From NCBI GenBank assembly GCA_002373505.1, contig DFKE01000017.1, forward strand, positions 364,602-428,601: DNA of 64,000 nucleotides. Direction: 5' to 3'. Below, piece by piece: positions 32,584 through 39,370 of this stretch. The notes beneath the pieces were generated by a model. The model did not search any database and was not told the origin of the DNA. It saw only the letters and a program-made list of their open reading frames with translations. Numbering within the stretch: position 1 is the first letter of the stretch; every line of letters begins with the position of its first letter. The stretch is from Bacteroidales bacterium UBA3653 (GTDB taxonomy: Bacteria; Bacteroidota; Bacteroidia; Bacteroidales; Paludibacteraceae). Made by a program: the position numbers and the translations under genes.

Positions 32584-33039
32584 TTATTTCAGTGTGTTAA
32601 TATCAATTTGTTTCGGTTGTTGAGCCTGCATATTGTGCTCCGGACCTTCGAAGATATAAAGGTTGGTGATCTGACGAGCGCCGAGACGGTTCTTAGGCAG
32701 CATGCCTTTTACTACGCGGCGAACGAGTTTGTCTGCGCCTTTGGCCATCAGGTCAGCCGGAGTGAACTCACGCTGGCCGCCCGGGAAACCGGTGTAGCGT
32801 ACGTAAACGCGGTCGTTCCATTTGTTGCCGGTCAGCTGTACTTTTGCAGCATTCACGATGATTACGTTGTCTCCACAGTCCACGTTCGGAGTGAAAGACG
32901 GTTTGTACTTACCACGGAGCAGTTTCGCTACCTTGGTGCACATACGGCCCAGAATCTGGCCCTCAGCGTCGATAACTACCCATTCTTTCTTTGCGGTAGC
33001 TTTGTTAACCGACACTGTCTTGTACGAATTGTATTCCAT
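32584..33039 (-). CDS. rplM: 50S ribosomal protein L13
   Basis: 151 residues, full length. Contains WVVIDAEGQILGRMCTKVAKLLRGK and NVIIVNAAKVQLTGNKW. First gene of the rplM-rpsI-rpsB-tsf-AsmA-like operon; its 5' UTR of about 150 nt is structured. Confidence 0.97.
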   Translation of the reverse strand: MEYNSYKTVSVNKATAKKEWVVIDAEGQILGRMCTKVAKLLRGKYKPSFTPNVDCGDNVIIVNAAKVQLTGNKWNDRVYVRYTGFPGGQREFTPADLMAKGADKLVRRVVKGMLPKNRLGARQITNLYIFEGPEHNMQAQQPKQIDINTLK

Positions 33040-33059
33040 TAATTTTGTTTGTTTTAGGC

Positions 33060-33129
33060 CGAGCCGACAGACATCCTTTATGACTTTCGATTTACGGGCG
33101 TTTCCCTACGTTATCCACTGCCCGACTCG
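33060..33129 (-). promoter_or_regulatory. Structured leader upstream of rplM
   Basis: In transcript orientation CGAGTCG (33129-33123) pairs with CGGCTCG (33066-33060), one G-U pair. The enclosed segment has a GGC...GCC inner pairing around GGGAAACG. It ends 20 nt before the rplM start. Position and shape suggest an L13/S9 autoregulatory leader. Confidence 0.5.
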
Positions 33130-33198
33130 ACGATTAATAATTATTGTTTTATGCGCCTTTCCGCACATGCATTATGCACGTTCACGCGAAAAAGCCTG

Positions 33199-33230
33199 CA
33201 AAATTACTACTTTTTTTTGACATGACCAAA
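33199..33230 (-). promoter_or_regulatory. Promoter of the rplM operon
   Basis: Minus strand: TTTG (33230-33227), 20-nt spacer, TAATTTTG (33206-33199). Predicted start near 33192; 5' UTR of about 153 nt. Confidence 0.75.
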
Positions 33231-33291
33231 GAAATCGTACTTTTTTTTCAAAAAAAGTGCATTTTATATCCTAATATAGGCATTTAAAGGC

Positions 33292-33319
33292 AAAAAAGCC
33301 GACGCAGGAAGCGCCGGCT
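33292..33319 (-). terminator. Rho-independent terminator of the 34576-33362 operon
   Basis: In transcript orientation AGCCGGCGC-TTCCT-GCGTCGGCT (9-bp stem, one G-U pair, 33319-33297) followed by TTTTTT. It lies 43 bp after the stop of the secreted protein at 33362. Confidence 0.85.
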
Positions 33320-33361
33320 CACACATAAAAAGTGGTTTGCAGATAAATAGGAATTGTGGGT

Positions 33362-33874
33362 TTACTGTGGCATATAGAATGAATCAATCATAGTACGGAA
33401 TGCTTTCTCGAAACCCTTCTTGCCGCCAGGAGTGGAAAACTCGGCACAATAAATGATATTATCTTTCTCGAACAAATAGAATTTATATTGCGTAGCCCCA
33501 AAACCGATTTTTGCAAATCCGGTTAGGCAATGCGCCTTGATCATACCTAAATTCTCCTCCTCTTCTGTGAATTTGATGGAATAAAACACCATGGAGTTAC
33601 GAGTCTGATCTGCCAATGCTTTGTCCAACCGGGCTTTGAGAAAATCTACCCTCTCTTCCGTGGACAATAACTCGGGCTGCCAGTTCTTGGTGATCGACAT
33701 AGCGGTAAACATGCCTTGGTTCGCCTTAATCATGTAAGGCTCGTCATCAGCGGTTCTGTAGGTCTTTGCTTGAAATTTGCCAAGTTCGAAACAGAAACCC
33801 ATGTCACAGTACTCTTCTGCGTTGGTGAACATGAAAGCGCTCAATAGAGCGAGCAGTAAAAATGACTTTTTCAT
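33362..33874 (-). CDS. Secreted protein of unknown function
   Basis: 170 residues. Signal peptide MKKSFLLLALLSAFMFTNA, cleavage before EEYCDMGFCFELG. The mature domain is a mix of strands and helices with two Cys early (YCDMGFC) and one late (IIYCAEF), which could form a disulfide. Ends FRTMIDSFYMPQ. No family recognised. Second gene of an operon with the lipoprotein at 33905-34576 (30-bp spacer) and followed by a strong terminator. Confidence 0.75.
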   Translation of the reverse strand: MKKSFLLLALLSAFMFTNAEEYCDMGFCFELGKFQAKTYRTADDEPYMIKANQGMFTAMSITKNWQPELLSTEERVDFLKARLDKALADQTRNSMVFYSIKFTEEEENLGMIKAHCLTGFAKIGFGATQYKFYLFEKDNIIYCAEFSTPGGKKGFEKAFRTMIDSFYMPQ

Positions 33875-33904
33875 AACAATATATATTTTAAAAGGTTAAT
33901 GTGG

Positions 33905-34576
33905 TTATTTCAATGTTTCAATAAAATTATACGCGCGAGCGTAATAGTCCAGCAGTTCGTTGTAGATGCGAGCCTGGTTGCTGTCGTTGATGGCATCGCG
34001 GTTGGTGTCTTTGTGCGTGTACTGACCTTTGTAGGTCTCTGCCCATTGATAGTCGATCGGAGTGGTCAGGACAATCTCTTTTTTCACCGTGTCATAGACA
34101 TACAGTTTGCATTTGAGATTTACTGACAATTGGCAGTAATCCTTGTTACCACAAACGATCATGGGCACATAAACCATCGGTAAGGTAAAGACCGTAAAAC
34201 CCGCCATAAACCATCCCCATGTGGTCAAACTGGGATTGTCATTAATGCCGTCGTTGTAAGTGGAGGAGATTTTCTCGATGTCCACAAATGACACATACCT
34301 CATGGAGGATTTATAGACCTCTAATTCTTGGAAAGAATAGACACCCATGTAGAAATCCTGCCGGTTGACCGCAATGTGCGCGCGCTCCAACTGCATACCG
34401 AAATTTTCGAGCGTTTTGTTCTTGGGCGGCAGATTCTTAAAGCCGATAAACTCCATTCGCTCTTGACCGAAAAGCTGTTGTTTGGGTTGGACCAGCGGTA
34501 CATTAAGCGCTGTCTTGCAACTTGTAAACGCAAGCCCCAATACAACAATCAAAGTGAGGAACTTGTAGTTTTTCAT
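33905..34576 (-). CDS. Lipoprotein of unknown function
   Basis: 223 residues. Lipoprotein signal MKNYKFLTLIVVLGLAFTSC with lipobox FTSC. The mature part has a central hydrophobic stretch (TWGWFMAGFTVFTLPMVYVPMIV, about residues 124-146) that could be a second membrane segment, then a soluble end with YVYDTVKKEIVLTTPIDY. No family recognised. The leader contains the GGCG-loop-TGCC element just before the start and the long hairpin at 34704-34867, the same arrangement as the secreted-protein operon at 1-1417. Confidence 0.75.
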   Translation of the reverse strand: MKNYKFLTLIVVLGLAFTSCKTALNVPLVQPKQQLFGQERMEFIGFKNLPPKNKTLENFGMQLERAHIAVNRQDFYMGVYSFQELEVYKSSMRYVSFVDIEKISSTYNDGINDNPSLTTWGWFMAGFTVFTLPMVYVPMIVCGNKDYCQLSVNLKCKLYVYDTVKKEIVLTTPIDYQWAETYKGQYTHKDTNRDAINDSNQARIYNELLDYYARAYNFIETLK

Positions 34577-34609
34577 ACAATTTTTGGCAGTTATAACATC
34601 GCCTCTTCG
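34577..34609 (-). repeat. Leader repeat, copy 3 (diverged)
   Basis: In transcript orientation GAGGCGATGTTATAACTGCC, 11 nt before the ATG at 34576. It aligns with GAGGCGATGGGATATAACCGCC of copy 1. The stem is kept as GGCG/TGCC, with a G-U pair in place of G-C, which supports selection on the fold. Confidence 0.55.
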
Positions 34610-34703
34610 TTTTTAGTTAATCGCCTACTCTGTCGCGGATTTTCGGCTTTCTCCGTTCTGCTTATATACAAATAAAAAAGCGGGACTGCAATATTGCTGT
34701 TCC

Positions 34704-34867
34704 GTTTCCTGAGGCTCTCGCATTGCCTTCTCATCAGAACAAGCAACACTATAGCCCACGCTGTATGTATATTTACGCCACTAAGGAGCGCATCTAATAT
34801 ACACACCATGGACATCCTCGTGCTGCAGTGTTTTGGATGAGATAGAATTTGCGAGATTCCAGGAAAC
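34704..34867 (-). promoter_or_regulatory. Long imperfect hairpin in the 5' leader of the lipoprotein operon
   Basis: About 164 nt that fold back along most of their length: 34704-34711 with 34860-34867 (8 bp), 34716-34722 with 34850-34856 (7 bp), 34729-34735 with 34836-34842 (7 bp), 34745-34750 with 34827-34832, 34757-34760 with 34819-34822, and 34766-34772 with 34797-34803 (7 bp). All arms are colinear. It starts about 90 nt after the predicted transcription start. It shares GTCCATGNTG...TATAT near its centre with the hairpin at 1517-1661. Confidence 0.65.
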
Positions 34868-34961
34868 CAAAACAAAGTGCCTAAGACGCCTTATCTAATA
34901 TGTCCTCCAATTTTTGAGGTCTAAGAGTCGACCTGCAACGGTTGTTAATCCATTGCGACTG

Positions 34962-34993
34962 CAAAGGTACTACATTTTTTTGATTTGAGCAAA
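34962..34993 (-). promoter_or_regulatory. Promoter of the lipoprotein/secreted protein operon
   Basis: Minus strand: TTTG (34993-34990), 20-nt spacer, TACCTTTG (34969-34962). Predicted start near 34955, which gives an unusually long 5' UTR of about 380 nt. Confidence 0.75.
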
Positions 34994-35043
34994 TTTTTGT
35001 ACAAAAAAATGCAAAATTTGTGTGCCCAAATGAATAACTACAT

Positions 35044-35694
35044 TTATATCGGAGGCGGCAAACTTGCCATCCAATCCTCACCATCCCGCTTGGAAAAGAC
35101 CTCTAAAATCGTGTTCCGGTCGGCTTGTATTACATGTCTCTTCAAGCGGAAAGGTTGCTCCGGCTCTATGGGTTCAAAGGAAACGGGCTCCGGTTCTTGC
35201 GCTTTCTTCCGCTCCGCTTGGAGTTGGCGGTAGATAGCCACGTAGGTATATTGGTAGAAACGCGAGTACGGTTTCATACCCGGTTCGGGCTTGGCGCCGC
35301 CTTTGAAAACCCGGAAATAATGGTTAAAGAACCGCACGCGCCATTCGAGTGCTTCTATGGAATGGTCGTGTTCGAGTGCATGCGCCTGTCTTTGTGCTTC
35401 TTTGATGAGTTCGCGGTTTGCTACGCACGCCGCAGACCAGTGTTTCGGGAAATGGAACGTATATAACTCATGCAATCCTCTCCGAAAACGCGAAGGTCTT
35501 ACCACGATGCGCTTCTTGCACCTGCGCCCCTCTTTCACCATGTCCACCGCACCCCACAAGGCCTCCACACCCATATAGCAACGGAAATAGTGTACACCCC
35601 GTTTATGAGGCGTAGCTGACCGCGGAAGTGAGACAAACTCAAATCCGTCCCATTTCAAACGGTTAATAACCTTTGTTTTCAAATGCACAGACAT
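35044..35694 (-). CDS. Basic protein of unknown function
   Basis: 216 residues, no signal peptide or membrane segment. Rich in Arg, Lys, His and aromatic residues: HKRGVHYFRCYMGVEALWG, RCKKRIVVRPSRFRRGLHELYTF, HALEHDHSIEALEWRVRFF and KPYSRFYQYTYVAIYRQL. The composition suggests nucleic acid binding, but I recognise no domain. A Pro/Glu stretch (PEPVSFEPIEPEQP) separates a short C-terminal tail. It has its own promoter (35845-35876) and stands alone between two other operons. Confidence 0.7.
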   Translation of the reverse strand: MSVHLKTKVINRLKWDGFEFVSLPRSATPHKRGVHYFRCYMGVEALWGAVDMVKEGRRCKKRIVVRPSRFRRGLHELYTFHFPKHWSAACVANRELIKEAQRQAHALEHDHSIEALEWRVRFFNHYFRVFKGGAKPEPGMKPYSRFYQYTYVAIYRQLQAERKKAQEPEPVSFEPIEPEQPFRLKRHVIQADRNTILEVFSKRDGEDWMASLPPPI

Positions 35695-35704
35695 AGTTTT
35701 GTTC

Positions 35705-35728
35705 TCTAAATAAGACCCTAAATAAGAC
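35705..35728. repeat. 12-bp direct repeat in the leader of the 35044 gene
   Basis: Two exact head-to-tail copies of CTAAATAAGACC, 10 bp upstream of the start codon at 35694. Confidence 0.8.
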
Positions 35729-35844
35729 CCGCGTAAGGTCGGTTAGCAGTAAGTCCTAGACTTTATATAACATACATACGGCACAAATACCACATTTTCA
35801 GTCATTTACACGCAAATTTGCAGCATTGAATTTCAAATTCGCTG

Positions 35845-35876
35845 CAAAGATACAACAAATTTTTGGAATATGCAAA
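35845..35876 (-). promoter_or_regulatory. Promoter of the basic-protein gene
   Basis: Minus strand: TTTG (35876-35873), 20-nt spacer, TATCTTTG (35852-35845). Predicted start near 35838; 5' UTR of about 144 nt. Confidence 0.7.
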
Positions 35877-35885
35877 TTTTGGAGT

Positions 35886-35915
35886 AAAAAAAACGCCACG
35901 CGGCGGGGCGTGGCG
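35886..35915 (-). terminator. Rho-independent terminator of the nucleotide biosynthesis array
   Basis: In transcript orientation CGCCACGC-CCCGCC-GCGTGGCG (8-bp perfect GC-rich stem, 35915-35894) followed by eight T residues. It lies 127 bp after the stop of the formate channel gene and is the only obvious terminator seen between 64000 and here. Confidence 0.9.
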
Positions 35916-35984
35916 CAGGGATAAATATTTTTTTGAAAGTTAGGGGTTGAGTTGGAGGGGGGGAAGTTGGAGGAGGGATTTGGG

Positions 35985-36049
35985 TTGGGGTTAGGAGTTG
36001 GGGTTAGGAGTTGGGGTTAGGAGTTGGGGTTAGGAGTTGGGGTTAGGAG
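35985..36049. repeat. 13-bp tandem repeat TTGGGGTTAGGAG x5
   Basis: Five exact copies. The last one overlaps the 3' end of the formate channel gene, and its TTA (36043-36045) is that gene's stop codon. The flanking 35941-35984 is also G-rich and semi-repetitive. Confidence 0.95.
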
Positions 36050-36699
36050 TTTTTGGGGACGGAAGGGGAGGTGAAAAGGCGGTAGAGGTTGCAGCCGACG
36101 AAATTACCCAAGACGATAGAAGCGTAATACGCAATCACTGGCCCCCAGGAGATGTCGGTGGCATTAAGCAGATAAACGCAGCAATAAAACGCATCCGCGA
36201 CACAGTGCGGGAAACCGCATAGGATGAATGCCGGCACTGCGAATAGCAACGGCAGCCAATCCGAGAAATCTCTGTTCCGCCTTGCGAAATCCACTGCCAG
36301 CGACATCAACAAACCGCATCCTATCGCCAGAAATCCTGTTCCGAGCCATCCTGTCTCAAGACGCGCCGTAATAACCTTCGTTGCCGCTTCCGGCAGCGCC
36401 AAAGGCGAGAAAAGGGAGATGGATGCTACTGCCAGACAGCCGATAATATTACCCAGCAGGATTAACAAGAGAGGCAGCAACTCTTTCCAGGAAGTCAGAA
36501 ATCCTGCCGTTCCCGTGTATAACTTTGCGCGGTATTTGACCACCGCAATCAGTCCCACGCAGAACAAGAACATACCCAAGACCGGGTTGGCGAGAAACCC
36601 CCACCCTGCGATAGCGATGAGAATTCCCGCCCAAAGGGAGGAAGTGAAAGCCCCCTCCGACTCCCCCTTGAAGGGGGGAAGAAATTGGTGTATGGTCAT
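36043..36699 (-). CDS. Formate/nitrite transporter family channel
   Basis: 218 residues from the ATG at 36699, which overlaps the aspC stop (ATGA). Six membrane segments; GILIAIAGWGFLANPVLGMFLFCVGL and YTGTAGFL in the first half and GNFVGCNLYRLF at the end match the FNT fold (FocA/NirC type), pentameric inner membrane channels for formate, nitrite or hydrosulfide. Residues 7-18 (LPPFKGESEGAF) are coded by a GC-rich palindromic element. As the last gene of the purine/pyrimidine array, which includes the formate-using PurT, formate is the most likely substrate (inference). Confidence 0.85.
   Translation of the reverse strand: MTIHQFLPPFKGESEGAFTSSLWAGILIAIAGWGFLANPVLGMFLFCVGLIAVVKYRAKLYTGTAGFLTSWKELLPLLLILLGNIIGCLAVASISLFSPLALPEAATKVITARLETGWLGTGFLAIGCGLLMSLAVDFARRNRDFSDWLPLLFAVPAFILCGFPHCVADAFYCCVYLLNATDISWGPVIAYYASIVLGNFVGCNLYRLFTSPSVPKNS
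36646..36681 (-). repeat. GC-rich palindromic element within the formate channel gene
   Basis: In coding orientation CTTCCCCCCTTCAAGGGGG followed by AGTCGGAGGGGGCTTTC. The first part is a near-perfect palindrome. It is read in frame as LPPFKGESEGAF at the N-terminus, before the first membrane helix. A related C/G-rich palindrome lies in the leader at 11576-11611. Confidence 0.6.
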
Positions 36700-37868
36700 T
36701 TTTCCCAATTATTTAAGAGGTTTGCAATTCTATCCATGGCAGTCCGTATCTCTTCCTCGCTGATGGCATAAGAGAGCCGGATGCAGTTCGGGCATCCGAA
36801 CGCGGAACCGGGCACAACCGCTACATGCGCCTCTTCCAACAAGCGCTCCGCCACTTCGTCTCCCGTACCCCATGCACTTACATCGGGGAAGAGATAGAAC
36901 GCCCCCTGCGGTTCATGGAACTTGAGTCCCGGTATCTTCTGCGCAAGCGAACAAATCAGTTCCCGGCGTTTCGCGAAGATCTGTCTCATTTCTTCCACAC
37001 ACTCCTTCGTTCCTGTCAGAGCCGCCTCCGCTGCTTTTTGCGCAATCATGGTTGCGCATGTGATTTGTTGTCCCTGCAAGCGGATGCAGGCATTGACAAA
37101 AGCTTTGTTTTTAGACATAAGCCAACCCAGACGATAGCCGGTCATGGCATAGGCCTTGCTTACTCCGTTGATGATGATAAGGCGCTCCGCCAAGTCCGAG
37201 AAATGCGAGAAGGAAGGAGGAACAACTCCGTACGCTAATTCGTTATAAATCTCATCGGAAAGGATATAGACCTCCGGAAAATCGCGTAATACATTCACCA
37301 GCGCGTCCAACTCCTCTCCCGAATAGACACTGCCCGTAGGGTTATTCGGCGAACAGAGAATGACCATGCGTGTTTTAGGCGTAAGAGCCGCTCTCAGTTG
37401 CGCAGGCGTCAGACAATAGCGGTTCTCGAAATCCGTCTGTACAGGCACTACAACACCTTCCGCCAGTTTTACCATCTCGCTATAACTAACCCAACTGGGC
37501 GTAGGAATAACTACCTCGTCTCCGGGGTTGACTACAGCCTGTATGGCGTTATAAATAGCCATTTTAGCTCCCGCCGACACCAGCACATCATCCGCAATCC
37601 AGGGGATAGCATTTCCCGTGATTGAGTTCTGATAGCCCGCAACCGCTTCTCTCAAAGCCGGAATACCTGCTACGGGACCATAATGCGACCAATGGTTGTC
37701 CACCGCCTCCTGAGCGGCGCGACGTACATGTTCCGGAGTATCCATATCCGGTTCCCCCAAAGACATACTAACCACATCGACACCTGCGGCTTTCATCGCC
37801 TTCGCACGAGCAGCCATGACCAGGCTCTGCGAGGCTTCAATCTTAAAAATACGATTAGATACTTGCAT
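36696..37868 (-). CDS. aspC: Aspartate aminotransferase-like PLP enzyme (class I/II)
   Basis: 390 residues from the ATG at 37868; a GTG at 37886 lies in the repeat and is less likely. MSLGEPDMDTPEHVR, SPNNPTGSVYSGEEL, LSDEIYNELAYG and NGVSKAYAMTGYRLGW (PLP-binding Lys in SKAYAMTG) mark a class I aminotransferase of the AspC subgroup. Transfers an amino group between aspartate and 2-oxoglutarate. In this array aspartate is the substrate of PyrB, PurC and PurA, so the enzyme could supply it. Preceded by a heptamer repeat. Confidence 0.85.
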   Translation of the reverse strand: MQVSNRIFKIEASQSLVMAARAKAMKAAGVDVVSMSLGEPDMDTPEHVRRAAQEAVDNHWSHYGPVAGIPALREAVAGYQNSITGNAIPWIADDVLVSAGAKMAIYNAIQAVVNPGDEVVIPTPSWVSYSEMVKLAEGVVVPVQTDFENRYCLTPAQLRAALTPKTRMVILCSPNNPTGSVYSGEELDALVNVLRDFPEVYILSDEIYNELAYGVVPPSFSHFSDLAERLIIINGVSKAYAMTGYRLGWLMSKNKAFVNACIRLQGQQITCATMIAQKAAEAALTGTKECVEEMRQIFAKRRELICSLAQKIPGLKFHEPQGAFYLFPDVSAWGTGDEVAERLLEEAHVAVVPGSAFGCPNCIRLSYAISEEEIRTAMDRIANLLNNWEK

Positions 37869-37879
37869 ATATAATTCAA

Positions 37880-37914
37880 AATTCACAATTCACAATTCAC
37901 AATTCACAATTCAC
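37880..37914. repeat. Heptamer tandem repeat AATTCAC x5
   Basis: Five copies of AATTCAC between the PurF-like gene and aspC. The last copy overlaps the PurF-like gene, whose stop codon (37911-37913) is made from the repeat. Confidence 0.95.
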
Positions 37915-39341
37915 AATGTGTGCGCGGAGGATCCGTCGAAGCAATGGGTACAGACATGGCTGCGCGGCAATCCGATAGCCCGTATGAGGGTCTCCAACTT
38001 GGTAAAACGCAGCGACTGCAGCCCGAACTTTTCAGCAATACAATCCACCATCCGCTTGTATTCCTCCGAATCAGTAACAGTATAAGCCTTTACTCTCTCA
38101 TCGTCAGCGGCTGCTTCCTGTCCTTCCAGTTCCGCAATAACACGCCGCGTGATAAGTTCCATCACAGACTTGGACTCCGAGAAATTGATGAACGGACACC
38201 CGTACACGAGCGGAGGACACGCCACACGCATATGTATCTCTTTGGCTCCTCCGTCCAGCAGACAGCGTGTGTTATCCCTCAGTTGCGTTCCCCGCACGAT
38301 AGAATCGTCGCAAAGCAACACCCTTCTGTCGCGCAAGATAGCGTTATTCTGGATCAATTTCATTTTAGCCACCAGGCTGCGCATGTTCTGATTGGTCGGC
38401 ATGAACGATCGTGACCATGTAGGCGTATATTTTGATATAGCGCGTCGGTACGGCACATTATGCCCCTCCGAATACCCGATAGCCATACCGATACCCGAAT
38501 CCGGCACGCCGCAACAGCAATCCACCCGGGTGTCATCTTCTTTTCCCATTGCGAAACCGATATAGTTTCTGACATCCTCCACATTACGTCCTTCGAATGA
38601 GGAAGTAGGGAAACCGTAGTAAACCCATAAGAACGAACATATCTGCATATGGTCCGGCATAGGCGGCACAAGCAACTCCACTCTATCGGCGTACAGACGC
38701 ACAATCTCACCCGGTCCCAGATCCCGGAGCCTGGTAAAACCGAGATTGTAAAAAGAAGACGGTTCACTTGCCGCACAGAAAGCCCCTTCCTTCTGTCCGA
38801 TGATCAAAGGCGTCCGTCCCCACAGATCCCTCGCGCACACAATGCCGTTCTCGGTAAGAAGCATCAAAGAGAGCGAGCCTTTGATTTTCTCCTGCGCATA
38901 GCGTATTCCTTCTTCCAGCGTAGGTTTCTGAATAATCATCAGCCCTACTAACTCCGTAGGATTAACCTTTCCCGAAGAAAACTCCGACAGATGCATATTG
39001 CACTCCAGAGCCTCTTCCGCCAGCGCATCCAGATTAGCAATCTTACCCACCGTAGAAAGCGCAAAACGCCCGAGATGCGAATTGAACAGAAGCGGTTGAG
39101 CATCCGTGTCCGAGATAATTCCGATTCCTGCATTGCCAATGAATTTCGGCAATTCATCCTCCATCTTGGTTCGGAAGGAAGCCTGGGAAATAGAGTGTAT
39201 CACCCGGTTGAAATGCCCCGTTTCCTTATCAAAAGTAGCCATTCCGCCACGGCGTGTGCCTAAATGCGAATGATAATCGGTTCCATAGAATACATCCGCA
39301 GCACAGGGAGTAGTACTAATTGATCCAAAAAAACCTGCCAT
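37911..39341 (-). CDS. purF: Amidophosphoribosyltransferase-like protein lacking the N-terminal cysteine
   Basis: 476 residues. Overall architecture of PurF: N-terminal Ntn-type glutaminase domain (about 1-230; YGTDYHSHLGTRRGGMATFD, GNAGIG) and a C-terminal phosphoribosyltransferase domain with the PRPP loop VLLCDDSIVRGTQLRD near residue 350 and the VPDSG motif near 287. Standard PurF begins M-C-G and uses that Cys as nucleophile; here the start is MAGFFGSIS, with Ala in its place, and the nearest Cys is residue 13. The C-terminus has VCTHCFDGSS. The enzyme may use ammonia, or may be a PurF paralogue with a different role. Between purC and aspC. Confidence 0.8.
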   Translation of the reverse strand: MAGFFGSISTTPCAADVFYGTDYHSHLGTRRGGMATFDKETGHFNRVIHSISQASFRTKMEDELPKFIGNAGIGIISDTDAQPLLFNSHLGRFALSTVGKIANLDALAEEALECNMHLSEFSSGKVNPTELVGLMIIQKPTLEEGIRYAQEKIKGSLSLMLLTENGIVCARDLWGRTPLIIGQKEGAFCAASEPSSFYNLGFTRLRDLGPGEIVRLYADRVELLVPPMPDHMQICSFLWVYYGFPTSSFEGRNVEDVRNYIGFAMGKEDDTRVDCCCGVPDSGIGMAIGYSEGHNVPYRRAISKYTPTWSRSFMPTNQNMRSLVAKMKLIQNNAILRDRRVLLCDDSIVRGTQLRDNTRCLLDGGAKEIHMRVACPPLVYGCPFINFSESKSVMELITRRVIAELEGQEAAADDERVKAYTVTDSEEYKRMVDCIAEKFGLQSLRFTKLETLIRAIGLPRSHVCTHCFDGSSAHTL

Positions 39342-39370
39342 AAATATTCCTTAAATAAACAGACTTAAAT

